A stretch of DNA of 25,580 nucleotides from JBAXLO01 sp037134755. GTDB taxonomy: Bacteria > Bacteroidota > Bacteroidia > Bacteroidales > JACABE01. This document shows positions 16,267 through 24,355 of the stretch, one piece after another (positions within the stretch are counted from its first letter, which is position 1; the number at the start of each line of letters is the position of its first letter). The stretch covers positions 1-25,580 of the forward strand of contig JBAXLO010000046.1 of NCBI GenBank assembly GCA_037134755.1, in the 5' to 3' direction. The notes beneath the pieces are model-generated. The model saw only the letters and a list, made by a program, of their open reading frames with translations, was not told the DNA's origin and did no database searches. The position numbers and the translations under genes are program-made.

Positions 16267-16941
16267 TTAAGCCTCACTCCTATTTTTATCAAAGTGATGT
16301 TTTTGTTTTATAAGTTCCTTATAGATTTCGCCATTTGCCTTAATTGATATCATAACAGCTTCTTTGAGTGGTTCACGTTCTATTAAAACTTTTTCAAAAT
16401 AAGCCATCATTACCTTTTCTTTTTCTTTAAGTTTTATTAAGTTTTCTCTCACTCTATCTTTATTTTTTTCATTATGAATTTCAGAAGCAAGAGCATCATT
16501 AAATAATTGATAATAATAAACAAAATATGAAATACAATCTTTATAGTTGTTTGGTTGATGTTCTTCAAAAAGATTTCCACATTCAATACATTTATATATA
16601 TTATAACTATATCCCTGTGGACAAAATAAATGTCGGGTAACTTTTACATCTCCATTGCAATCATTGCATTTAGTTGGGTAAACTTCATAACCTAAGTCAA
16701 GACAATCATACTTATCTTCAGCTTCCGCTACTTTTTTTAATATATCCTTCATATCATCCATAGCTTGTTGAACTTTTGTAATTAATTCAACTTCTATTGG
16801 TGAGAATTCAATATTCAGAGCATACCAATTCATCGCTTTTTTATTAATATAATCGCATAATTCGTACAATTTCTCTGCTCCACCTCTATAGCTGTCAATT
16901 AATCTTCTTCCGTTTTGTGTTGAGTAGTTATTCATTTCCAA
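16267..16941 (-). CDS. Hypothetical protein with zinc-ribbon-like Cys pairs
   Basis: A 224-aa soluble protein without signal peptide or membrane segment; I recognise no family. Residues 50-78 and 135-224 are probably helical and rich in Lys/Glu. Between them lies a knuckle pair, C92-x2-C95 and C118-x2-C121, separated by 22 residues, in the arrangement of a zinc ribbon (KCNDCNGD and KCIECGNLFEE). C107 lies in the spacer. Such a ribbon may bind nucleic acid or protein, but nothing shows a partner here. The start could be 16941 or the second ATG at 16935. A perfect -7 box lies just upstream. Confidence 0.75.
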   Translation of the reverse strand: MEMNNYSTQNGRRLIDSYRGGAEKLYELCDYINKKAMNWYALNIEFSPIEVELITKVQQAMDDMKDILKKVAEAEDKYDCLDLGYEVYPTKCNDCNGDVKVTRHLFCPQGYSYNIYKCIECGNLFEEHQPNNYKDCISYFVYYYQLFNDALASEIHNEKNKDRVRENLIKLKEKEKVMMAYFEKVLIEREPLKEAVMISIKANGEIYKELIKQKHHFDKNRSEA

Positions 16942-16979
16942 ATTCTTTATGCTTAATTTTGTTTGATTCTTTAACTTTA

Positions 16980-16987
16980 CAAAGGTA
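16980..16987 (-). promoter_or_regulatory. -7 box of the zinc-ribbon protein gene
   Basis: The minus strand reads TACCTTTG, a perfect TAnnTTTG, followed by TAAAG. Transcription would begin near 16973, about 30 bases before the start codon. Confidence 0.55.
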
Positions 16988-17125
16988 ATCTATATAATCG
17001 GTCTTTAATAATAAATAAAGAGCTATAAAATTATAATTACAATACTATTTTATGCTTTATAAAGCCCTTACTTACTCTTATTCGCATTATTACGATAGTA
17101 TCTATGCTCTTTTGAACTTCAACTT

Positions 17126-17161
17126 AGCCTGTAAACCATTTCATTGGTTTACAAGCTAAAG
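17126..17161 (-). terminator. Hairpin downstream of the VOC gene
   Basis: TTAGCCTGTAAACCA and TGGTTTACAAGCTAA pair across the loop TTTCAT, with one wobble in a 15-bp stem. It starts 13 bases past the VOC stop codon. There is no good U-run on the minus-strand transcript, so it may stabilise the 3' end rather than terminate strongly. Confidence 0.5.
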
Positions 17162-17174
17162 TATTTAATAAATG

Positions 17175-17666
17175 TTATTCACCGAGATATGCTTTTCTCA
17201 ATTCATCAATTTCAAATTTCTTCATCTGAAACATCTTCGTTAACACTCTGCTTTTTCGGGCAACATCGTTGGATGTTAAATATTCTGACATTATTTTGGG
17301 TGTTATTTGCCACGAAACTCCATATTTATCTTTTAGCCAACCACATTGACTTTCTTCGCCACCATCCGAAAGTTTATACCAATAATGATCTATTTCTTCT
17401 TGATTCTCACAATAAATTACTATCGAAACAGCTTCACTAAATTTAAAGATTGGGCCGCCATTCAAGGCAATAAAATTGATTTTATTTAATTTAAATGTTA
17501 CAGACATAGCTGTACCTTCAGGTTTTCCATGATGTTCGAACCCTTCTTTCCCAAACCTGCTTATTGCTCCAATCTCCGAATTCTTAAATATTGATGTATA
17601 GAATCTAGCTGCTTCTTCTGCCTGGTAGTCATACCATAAACAGATTGCCATATCGTTATTTCCCAT
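17175..17666 (-). CDS. PhnB-type VOC (glyoxalase-fold) protein
   Basis: A 163-aa cytosolic protein of the vicinal-oxygen-chelate superfamily, in the branch often mislabelled 3-demethylubiquinone methyltransferase. Family features are CLWYDYQAEEAARFYTSIF at the start, KINFIALNGGP, IYCENQEEIDHYWYKLSDGG, CGWLKDKYGVSWQITP and the C-terminal RVLTKMFQMKKFEIDELRKAY. Length is normal. The second half retains the W-K/D-x-Y-G-V-S-W-Q-I core of the domain, but catalytic metal ligands are not obvious. Function is unknown for most members; some are antibiotic-resistance or stress-related, which is not implied here. Confidence 0.88.
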   Translation of the reverse strand: MGNNDMAICLWYDYQAEEAARFYTSIFKNSEIGAISRFGKEGFEHHGKPEGTAMSVTFKLNKINFIALNGGPIFKFSEAVSIVIYCENQEEIDHYWYKLSDGGEESQCGWLKDKYGVSWQITPKIMSEYLTSNDVARKSRVLTKMFQMKKFEIDELRKAYLGE

Positions 17667-17728
17667 TGTTATATCTATTATTTTTTAATATTATTAATTA
17701 ATCTGCTTTTAAAAAATTATTTTATTGA

Positions 17729-17865
17729 GTCTACTCCGACAAGTATCATGTCGTCATTGCGAACGAAGTGAAGCAATCTCAATTATCGCAAAAACAATAG
17801 ATTGCTTCGTCGTTCCTCCTCGCAATGACGTCGTTTTCATTCTAAAATGACTTATCGGAGTGGAC
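17729..17865. repeat. 137-bp MITE-like palindromic element
   Basis: The outer arms GTCTACTCCGACAAGT (17729-17744) and ACTTATCGGAGTGGAC (17850-17865) are 16-bp inverted repeats with two mismatches. Inside them, CGTCATTGCGAACGAAG with AAGCAATCT and the reverse-complementary AGATTGCTTCG with CGCAATGACG form a second, longer inverted repeat around an AT-rich centre. It has no ORF. GTCATTGCGA...GAAGCAATCT palindromes are, from memory, common dispersed repeats in bacterial genomes. The outer 16-bp ends make this copy look like a complete non-autonomous element. No clear target-site duplication was found. It is in the 305-bp gap between the VOC and M48 genes. Confidence 0.8.
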
Positions 17866-17971
17866 ACATTATTATTATTAGCCTTTATAACAAAAGAAAA
17901 GCCAAATAGTCAAATCATATTTTAGTTTATATTCTTAAACCAAACAAGGGATTGAGTTTTTATAAGTTTAT

Positions 17972-20146
17972 TCACTTCTTATTTTCAATTTCAATGCCAT
18001 ATTTCTTTTTTGCAGTCAATTGATAATTTATCTCTTCTACAACTGCTTTGTAACCATTCTTATTAAAATCTAATTTATTATCTCTGCTCCTATATCCTAT
18101 GCGATAGGTACCTCTTGAATTAACTTTAACCGTTGACAACAATAAACTTAAATATTTATTAGATTGATTTTGCGAAAGCAAATTTCTGAAATTTTCATTC
18201 AATAGTGCTGCATATGTTTCTAAAGATTTTTTTCTACCATCTATTTCATAATAGCTACAGTTAATAAATGTAATTTCATTAGAAGAATACTTCCTGAAAA
18301 TTTCCCAATAATCCGGATTCAAAATAAATATATTTAACTTTAAATCCATTTTTCGGTTACCTACAAATGTCAAACGCTCTAAATCTAATAATCTTAAATA
18401 TTCATTCATATTATACTTCTTTAACGAAGGAAGATAAAGTGTTTTTATATCAGTTGAATTTGCAGCAAGACTATCCACTATGCACGATAATTCATCACAA
18501 GTATCATGCCCGAAAGATTGCACAGGTATATCTAATTTCCCAAGTTTTATTTTAGTATTGAATTCGTTAAGCACCATCAATTTCTTATTTCCATTACACG
18601 ACATAAGCGTCCTATTTAAAAATGCTTCAGCGTATTCACGATGTTCGATAGTATCATAGCTGAGATATTTCTTTAAATACTTATCCATATTAATACTATC
18701 AGTTATATAACTTAGTGCATTCGACAGTAAGTATTCATGATCGCCAAGAGCCTCACTTACTTTGCAAAAAAAATCAAAAGCTTCATTATTTGTTTTAAAT
18801 TTAAGATCACCTGTCCAGTAGAACTTTGCTTTTATCTTACTTGCTTCAGGAATTCCATAAGGCAATACATTAAAATTAAATTTTGTAAACAAATGATCTT
18901 TCATTTTCACTTTACTTACAATCCCCCCGTTATTAATGGTATCGTAATAGCGGTCGGTGATAAACAGCTTTTTCCATTGAGCCGGTTCCTGATAACATAT
19001 TTTACGTACCGATTCTAATATATAATGTATATATTGTAGATTGTCCGGATCGTTGAGGTGGTATCTAAATGCTGTTTCAATACACTCGTCGTAATTAAGT
19101 TGTTGTATCAAACATTTTAATATTTCAGGAGCTGTTTCTTTTTTAAACCTTCTGAACTTTTCTTCACTTACCACATAATACAAAGCTGTATCATTGTGCC
19201 ATCTGTTGTAATAACTCAATAGAGTACTATATCTTTCTCCTGCTAACGGATGGTCAACTTCTTTTAGTTTAAACCTATCTAAAGATTTACATACTTGATT
19301 ATTTTCGAGCCTTCCCATCATCTCAAAAGCATTTAATGCAGCTTTTACATTATATTTAGAATGATATATTAACTGAAAGGACATCGAATCTGCTTGCAAT
19401 TCATTTTTTATGGAATATTTATTCGATAATTTATCCGATTCACCACCCAAACCATAATCAAATTCACCTGTTTCGTAAGCTATATAATGATATAATGAAT
19501 GTTTAAAATAATAATGCGCAAATTCATGTGCTAATATCACAGCTATTGTAGCCTCATCCGTAACTTCTTTAAAGAGCCCTACATTAACAAATATATGACC
19601 CGAACCCGTGTTGAATGCATTGTAGCTACCGTTTCTAACTATGTAAACATGTACATTAGTATCCTTTTTAAACTCCGGTGGAACAACCTCCTTTAAGATC
19701 TTATTCATATAATTCTCAAGTTCTGGCCAATCGTGATATACAAATCCATTGTTAATCATATTACATGTTTCGTATGCAGTTTGTGCAGCATATATATAAG
19801 TCATATATGTAAATATTTCTTTTTTAAGCTTATCAGGAATACCTGAATATATGTTTTCATGAATTTCATTTACATGTAAATTATAACTTGTAGGCATTGT
19901 ATCATTATGATGATAGGTATAATTAGTATTTTCCTGTGAAAATACAATTTGAGGTAAAAATAAAATGCAAAGAAGAATTGTTTTAAGCATAGTTATTGAT
20001 TGTAGTAGTTCCTCTTTAATAATTTTTCCTTTTACTTCCTGTTGATGTTTATGATAACTATCCGAACGTTCCATTAATTGGTTGATGGAATTCCTGTAAA
20101 TAGCACTCTGATTAAATGCTTCAATGGTAATATTTGGTCTTTTCAT
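17972..20146 (-). CDS. Exported M48-type zinc metallopeptidase with long C-terminal region
   Basis: The frame gives 724 aa. The zinc motif H207-E-F-A-H211 in VILAHEFAHYYFKH and the third ligand E249 in KNELQADSM (ExxAD) identify an M48-like gluzincin. Residues 100-290 form the protease domain; residues 300-724 have no domain I recognise and may be helical or repeat-like. A signal peptide (MLKTILLCILFLPQIVFSQ) begins at residue 53. Translation from 19990 would give a conventional 672-aa exported protein. However, a -7-like box at 20199-20206 fits the upstream ATG at 20146, and the 52-residue extension has ordinary protein composition. Both starts are reported as possible. Family members are proteases of envelope quality control or degradation; the substrate is unknown. 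The gene is isolated from its neighbours. Confidence 0.85.
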   Translation of the reverse strand: MKRPNITIEAFNQSAIYRNSINQLMERSDSYHKHQQEVKGKIIKEELLQSITMLKTILLCILFLPQIVFSQENTNYTYHHNDTMPTSYNLHVNEIHENIYSGIPDKLKKEIFTYMTYIYAAQTAYETCNMINNGFVYHDWPELENYMNKILKEVVPPEFKKDTNVHVYIVRNGSYNAFNTGSGHIFVNVGLFKEVTDEATIAVILAHEFAHYYFKHSLYHYIAYETGEFDYGLGGESDKLSNKYSIKNELQADSMSFQLIYHSKYNVKAALNAFEMMGRLENNQVCKSLDRFKLKEVDHPLAGERYSTLLSYYNRWHNDTALYYVVSEEKFRRFKKETAPEILKCLIQQLNYDECIETAFRYHLNDPDNLQYIHYILESVRKICYQEPAQWKKLFITDRYYDTINNGGIVSKVKMKDHLFTKFNFNVLPYGIPEASKIKAKFYWTGDLKFKTNNEAFDFFCKVSEALGDHEYLLSNALSYITDSINMDKYLKKYLSYDTIEHREYAEAFLNRTLMSCNGNKKLMVLNEFNTKIKLGKLDIPVQSFGHDTCDELSCIVDSLAANSTDIKTLYLPSLKKYNMNEYLRLLDLERLTFVGNRKMDLKLNIFILNPDYWEIFRKYSSNEITFINCSYYEIDGRKKSLETYAALLNENFRNLLSQNQSNKYLSLLLSTVKVNSRGTYRIGYRSRDNKLDFNKNGYKAVVEEINYQLTAKKKYGIEIENKK

Positions 20147-20198
20147 TAGGTTAAATTTTAAGGTTATCTATATCTGATGATATATTTTTAAGCGAATG

Positions 20199-20206
20199 CA
20201 AAGTAA
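20199..20206 (-). promoter_or_regulatory. -7-like box of the M48 gene
   Basis: The minus strand reads TTACTTTG followed by CATTC, one mismatch from TAnnTTTG. TTACTTTGC is a frequent form in front of Bacteroidota genes. Transcription would start near 20193, 47 bases before the ATG at 20146 and about 200 before the ATG at 19990. Confidence 0.45.
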
Positions 20207-20450
20207 CAAACTATATACAACATATACAAATTAAATATAAATTATGATGAAGCTTCTGACAACATACATTTGCAATCTAAATTCCACACAGCAAAATGTT
20301 CATTTAATACAAATATCAAATATCAAAAAGTGTTTATATGAATATTTTAATGAAAGTAATTTGCTTTTATTGAAAAGTATAAGGCTTGCTAACATCTAAA
20401 TTGAGAATGTTTTCCTATTAACCTTCCTCCCTTCATTTAGTGATAGAAAC
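20207..20450. other. Intergenic region between acc operon and M48 gene
   Basis: AT-rich, with short low-complexity runs such as AAATATCAAATATCAAAAAG. I see no ORF, RNA structure or repeat beyond the flanking promoter and terminator. Confidence 0.6.
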
Positions 20451-20488
20451 AAAAAATGCCTAAAGTAATTATTAGTTAACTTTAGGCA
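20451..20488 (-). terminator. Terminator of the carboxylase operon
   Basis: On the minus strand TGCCTAAAG and CTTTAGGCA form a 9-bp perfect stem, extended by TAA/TTA pairing inside, and are followed by TTTTTTG. It lies 34 bases past the stop of the biotin carrier gene, the last gene of the operon. Confidence 0.9.
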
Positions 20489-20521
20489 CCCCATTCTTTA
20501 AGTACAGTATATTTCTTACAT

Positions 20522-21064
20522 TTATTGTCTTATTTCAATCATGACATCGTCTTTATTAACGTTATCACCTTGTTTAATACTAATTTTTTTAATAGTTCCA
20601 GAGATTGTTGAGAGAATTTCATTTTGCATCTTCATTGCTTCTAATATCAAAAGAACATCACCTTCATTGATGATAGCATTTTCTTCTGCAAAGATTTCAA
20701 TAATCTTTCCTGGCATTGGCGCAGTAATAAAACCTGTCTTTGATTTCTTCATCGTCTTTTCGATGACTTGCTTACGCTGATATGACAATGGAGTTTCTAC
20801 AGTATAATTGTAGCTAACACCATTTATTAAGATATTAAATTTATTTTGGTTCTGCTCTAAAACTTCAACAGGAAACTTCTTATTTTTGAATTTTATATAA
20901 GTAAAACCATCTGCATCATCAATAATCTCTATATCTTGTTTTTTACTATTAACTCTTAGTCCATCATTAGGACTATAAATAAATTCGTACTTCTTGCCAT
21001 CCTTTCCTAAGGTAATATATTTAACAGGTTCTGACGAAGATCTCTTTTTAAAACTTAATTTCAT
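20522..21064 (-). CDS. Biotin carboxyl carrier subunit of acyl-CoA carboxylase
   Basis: A 180-aa biotin carrier protein. The C-terminal biotinyl domain (residues about 112-180) has the motif E142-A-M-K-M146 with K145 as the biotinylated lysine, preceded by APMPGKI and followed by STISGTIKKI. The N-terminal 110 residues are a charged beta-rich segment, as in the carrier subunits of propionyl-CoA or methylmalonyl-CoA enzymes rather than the Pro/Ala-rich AccB of acetyl-CoA carboxylase. It moves carboxybiotin between the two preceding gene products. It is last in a three-gene operon, 24 bp after the biotin carboxylase gene and directly before a terminator. Confidence 0.92.
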   Translation of the reverse strand: MKLSFKKRSSSEPVKYITLGKDGKKYEFIYSPNDGLRVNSKKQDIEIIDDADGFTYIKFKNKKFPVEVLEQNQNKFNILINGVSYNYTVETPLSYQRKQVIEKTMKKSKTGFITAPMPGKIIEIFAEENAIINEGDVLLILEAMKMQNEILSTISGTIKKISIKQGDNVNKDDVMIEIRQ

Positions 21065-21088
21065 GATAAATTATTTTTGATGATAATG

Positions 21089-22591
21089 TTAACGTAATCT
21101 TTTGTTCAATAGCCATGGATCAATATTCTTTCCTTTTTCATGGTCAACCCAGGTATCTTTTTCATCTCTGATTTCATTTGCATAATTATAAGTTGCAAAG
21201 AAAGCAGCAAGCATCTCCTCATCTTTTTCCTGGAAATAAGTCTTCTCCATATCTTTTTCAATAAAAGAAGTGTTGAAAGTACCATTAACAAAAACTTTAT
21301 TTGTAAGCACCGCTTTGCAGAAAGGGATAGTAGTTTTAACTCCTTTAATTCTTAGTTTACCTAATGCATTCAACATTGATTCAATCGCTTTCTCTCGGGT
21401 TTCGCTATGCACAATCAATTTAGCAATCATCGAATCATAGAAAGGTGTAATAACAGACCCACTTTCAATACCGGTATCTATTCTAATACCTTCGCCTTTA
21501 GGAAGACTAATCTTTTGAATTGTACCAAGATTTGGTGAGAAACCTGCTTGAACATCTTCAGCATTAATTCTGCATTCAATAGCCCAACCATTAATCTTAA
21601 TATCATCTTGTGTAAGATTTAACTTTTCACCTTGAGCTACTCTAATCTGTTGTTCAATCAAATCAACTCCGGTTATTTCTTCAGTCACAGGATGCTCTAC
21701 CTGAATACGAGTATTCATTTCCATGAAATAAAAACCACCATCAGCATCTAATAAAAACTCAACAGTTCCTGCACTATAATACTTCACAGCCTGAGTTATC
21801 TTAATGGCAGCATCACCCATTCTTTTTCTTAAATCTTCAGTCAAAGCAGGAGAAGGAGATTCTTCTAAAAGCTTCTGATGTTTACGTTGAACAGAGCATT
21901 CTCTTTCACCAAGATGAATTGTATTACCCATTTTATCAGCCAATACCTGAAACTCTATATGCTTTGGATTTCTAACATACTTTTCAACAAATACTGAAGG
22001 ATCATTGAATGCTTTTTCGGCTTCATTGGTAGCTAATCTAAAATTCTTCTCCATCTGAGAATCATTTTCAACTATTCGCATTCCTCTTCCACCACCACCT
22101 GAAGCAGCTTTTAATATCACAGGATATCCTATTATATTAGCAATTTCTATTGCATGTTCTGCATTTGTAAGATTCCCTTTACTCCCTTCGAGCAATGGAA
22201 TTTTGTATTTACGAGCAATTTGTTTTGCAATAGTTTTATTTCCCATTTTATAGATAACATCAGCAGAAGGACCTATAAATTCAATCTTTTCTTCTTCGCA
22301 TCTTTGTGCAAAGTAAGGATTTTCAGCTAAGAATCCATAACCTGGATGTATAGCATCAATTTTATATTCAACTGCAGTTTCTATTAGTTTCTCAACATCT
22401 AAAAACTCAGGAATCTCATCAAATCTTTCAGTAAAATCACAAATATAATCAGCAAAATTAAGATAGATTGCATTCGGTTCTTTTGCAGTTTTAATTACAT
22501 AAGTTTGAATGCCCATTTTCTTAGCAGTCTTGATAATTCTTATTGCAATTTCTCCACGGTTTGCTATTAAAATACTATTGATTTTCTTCAT
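21089..22591 (-). CDS. Biotin carboxylase subunit of acyl-CoA carboxylase
   Basis: A 500-aa ATP-grasp enzyme that carboxylates biotin on the carrier using ATP and bicarbonate. Motifs in order: ILIANRGEIAIRII (8-21), HPGYGFLAEN (82-91), the glycine-rich ATP loop SGGGGRGMRI (164-173), ERECSVQRKHQKL (229-241) and the catalytic EMNTRIQVEHPVTE (291-304), then INAED with the C-terminal domain. It is about 50 residues longer than E. coli AccC because of a C-terminal tail ending WLLNKRLR, as seen in Bacteroidota carboxylases. It lies between the carboxyltransferase gene (45 bp) and the carrier gene (24 bp). Whether it also serves acetyl-CoA carboxylase cannot be told. Confidence 0.95.
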   Translation of the reverse strand: MKKINSILIANRGEIAIRIIKTAKKMGIQTYVIKTAKEPNAIYLNFADYICDFTERFDEIPEFLDVEKLIETAVEYKIDAIHPGYGFLAENPYFAQRCEEEKIEFIGPSADVIYKMGNKTIAKQIARKYKIPLLEGSKGNLTNAEHAIEIANIIGYPVILKAASGGGGRGMRIVENDSQMEKNFRLATNEAEKAFNDPSVFVEKYVRNPKHIEFQVLADKMGNTIHLGERECSVQRKHQKLLEESPSPALTEDLRKRMGDAAIKITQAVKYYSAGTVEFLLDADGGFYFMEMNTRIQVEHPVTEEITGVDLIEQQIRVAQGEKLNLTQDDIKINGWAIECRINAEDVQAGFSPNLGTIQKISLPKGEGIRIDTGIESGSVITPFYDSMIAKLIVHSETREKAIESMLNALGKLRIKGVKTTIPFCKAVLTNKVFVNGTFNTSFIEKDMEKTYFQEKDEEMLAAFFATYNYANEIRDEKDTWVDHEKGKNIDPWLLNKRLR

Positions 22592-22636
22592 CTAACAAAT
22601 ATTTTTAAACTTATTATACAATAAAACATTATCAAA

Positions 22637-24190
22637 TTATAAAGGAATATTTCCATGCTTACGCGAAGGAATATTAACATGCTTTGATTCGAGTGCTTCA
22701 AAAGCAACAATTAGTTTAATACGTGTATCAGCAGGATCGATAACTTCATCTATATAACCTTTTTCATCAGCAATATATGGATTTGCAATTTCCTCACGGT
22801 ATTTAGCTGCAAGTTCCTTTTTTACTTTAACTGGATCAGTTGCATCTGCTAATTCTTTTTTATACAAAATTGCAACAGCACCTTCAGGTCCCATAACTGC
22901 AATCTCAGCTGTAGGCCAAGCAAAGCTAAAGTCACCACCTATATTTTTGCTATTCATCACACAGAAAGCACCACCATAAGCTTTTCTTAAGATAACTGTA
23001 ACTTTAGGAACAGTAGCTTCGCAATAAGCATATAATAGTTTAGCTCCATGTTTGATTAAGCCACCATATTCTTGATTAACGCCTGGTAAGAACCCCGGAA
23101 CATCTTCTAATGTCAGGATTGGAATATTAAATGAATCACAGAAACGAACAAACTTAGCACCTTTCATTGATGCATCTATATCTAAAGTCCCTGCTAATAT
23201 CTTAGGTTGATTAGCAACAATACCAATTGATTTTCCATTTAATCTGGCAAAACCTGTTACTATGTTTTGTGCATATAATTCAGAAACTTCTAAGAACCTT
23301 CCGTTATCAACTATTAATTTAATTGCATCTTTAACATCATAAGGTTTATTGGGATCATCAGGAACGATGTCTCTTAATTTTTCTTCAAATCTGAATCTGT
23401 TATCTGTACTTTCGATAAAAGCAGGATTTTCCAAATTGTTTGAAGGAAAATAGGAAAGCAAACGCTTCACGCCAAGTAAAGTATTCTCTTCATCTTCAAA
23501 GATAAAGTTAGCTACTCCACTTTTACGAGCATGCACATCTGCACCACCTAATTCATCAGTTGTTACATCTTCATTTAAGACTTCTTTTACAACATTAGGA
23601 CCAGTTACAAACATATAACTGGTGTGCTTTGTCATAAAAGTAAAATCAGTAAGCGCAGGGGAATAAACAGCACCACCGGCAGCCGGCCCCATAATTACAG
23701 AGATTTGTGGGATAACTCCTGAGGCTTGTACATTGCGAAAGAATATATCAGAATATCCTGCTAAACTTACAACTCCATCTTGAATACGAGCACCACCTGA
23801 ATCAATTAAGCCAACAATTGGGGCTCCCATTTTTAAAGATAAATCCATTATCTTTGTAATCTTGGCTGCATGAATTGCTCCAAGAGACCCACCCATGATA
23901 GTAAAATCCTGAGCATAAACAAAAGTTAATCTACCGTTAATCTTTCCAAAGCCGGTAATCACACCATCACCAAAACCCCTATCAGCTTTACCGAAATCAC
24001 TTCCTGATTTTGCTGATGTAGCAAATTCATCAAGTTCTTCAAAAGTATTGCGATCGAAAAGCAATTCAATTCTTTCACGGGCTGAAAGCTTGCCTTTGGC
24101 ATGTTGTTTTGTAATAGCTTGTTCTAAATGTTGGTCGCTTACGTGTCTTCTATCAAGGAATTTCTTAAAAATCTTTCCGTTTACATCCAT
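22637..24190 (-). CDS. Acyl-CoA carboxylase carboxyltransferase (propionyl-CoA carboxylase beta type)
   Basis: A 517-aa single-chain carboxyltransferase with two crotonase-like halves that transfers the carboxyl group from biotin to an acyl-CoA, most likely propionyl-CoA giving methylmalonyl-CoA. The N-half has GGSLGAIHAAKI, DSGGARIQDG and GPAAGGAVYSPAL (oxyanion loop). The C-half has DVPGFLPGVNQEYGG, KAYGGAFCVMNSK and WPTAEIAVMGPEGAV. The specificity position (Asp422 in Streptomyces PccB, Ile in the acetyl/butyryl enzyme) is C410 here; a Cys is recalled at this place in mycobacterial AccD5, also a propionyl enzyme. Homologues are also annotated as methylmalonyl-CoA decarboxylase alpha, but the adjacent biotin carboxylase and absence of membrane subunits favour a carboxylase. 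It is the first gene of the operon. Confidence 0.93.
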   Translation of the reverse strand: MDVNGKIFKKFLDRRHVSDQHLEQAITKQHAKGKLSARERIELLFDRNTFEELDEFATSAKSGSDFGKADRGFGDGVITGFGKINGRLTFVYAQDFTIMGGSLGAIHAAKITKIMDLSLKMGAPIVGLIDSGGARIQDGVVSLAGYSDIFFRNVQASGVIPQISVIMGPAAGGAVYSPALTDFTFMTKHTSYMFVTGPNVVKEVLNEDVTTDELGGADVHARKSGVANFIFEDEENTLLGVKRLLSYFPSNNLENPAFIESTDNRFRFEEKLRDIVPDDPNKPYDVKDAIKLIVDNGRFLEVSELYAQNIVTGFARLNGKSIGIVANQPKILAGTLDIDASMKGAKFVRFCDSFNIPILTLEDVPGFLPGVNQEYGGLIKHGAKLLYAYCEATVPKVTVILRKAYGGAFCVMNSKNIGGDFSFAWPTAEIAVMGPEGAVAILYKKELADATDPVKVKKELAAKYREEIANPYIADEKGYIDEVIDPADTRIKLIVAFEALESKHVNIPSRKHGNIPL

Positions 24191-24355
24191 AATTAAAATT
24201 AAAATGAAGAAATCAGAAAGTGTAACAACAAAAACTTAGAATTGTTTAAAAATATTTTGAAAGTATTCGAAAATTAAAAAAACTTAACTAAAAAACAGTG
24301 TTCTCACTATTTCTATTACATTTTGAATGTTGAAAAAAAGAAATTTTACAAGCAA

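Noticed and set aside
17175..17666. 3-demethylubiquinone-9 3-methyltransferase
   Set aside because: The name is a common transfer error for this VOC subfamily. No SAM-binding methyltransferase motifs are present.
20522..24190. Acetyl-CoA carboxylase or Na+-pumping methylmalonyl-CoA decarboxylase
   Set aside because: The carboxyltransferase is a single propionyl-type chain rather than AccA/AccD, and no membrane decarboxylase subunits are present. A carboxylase of propionyl type is more likely, though not proven.
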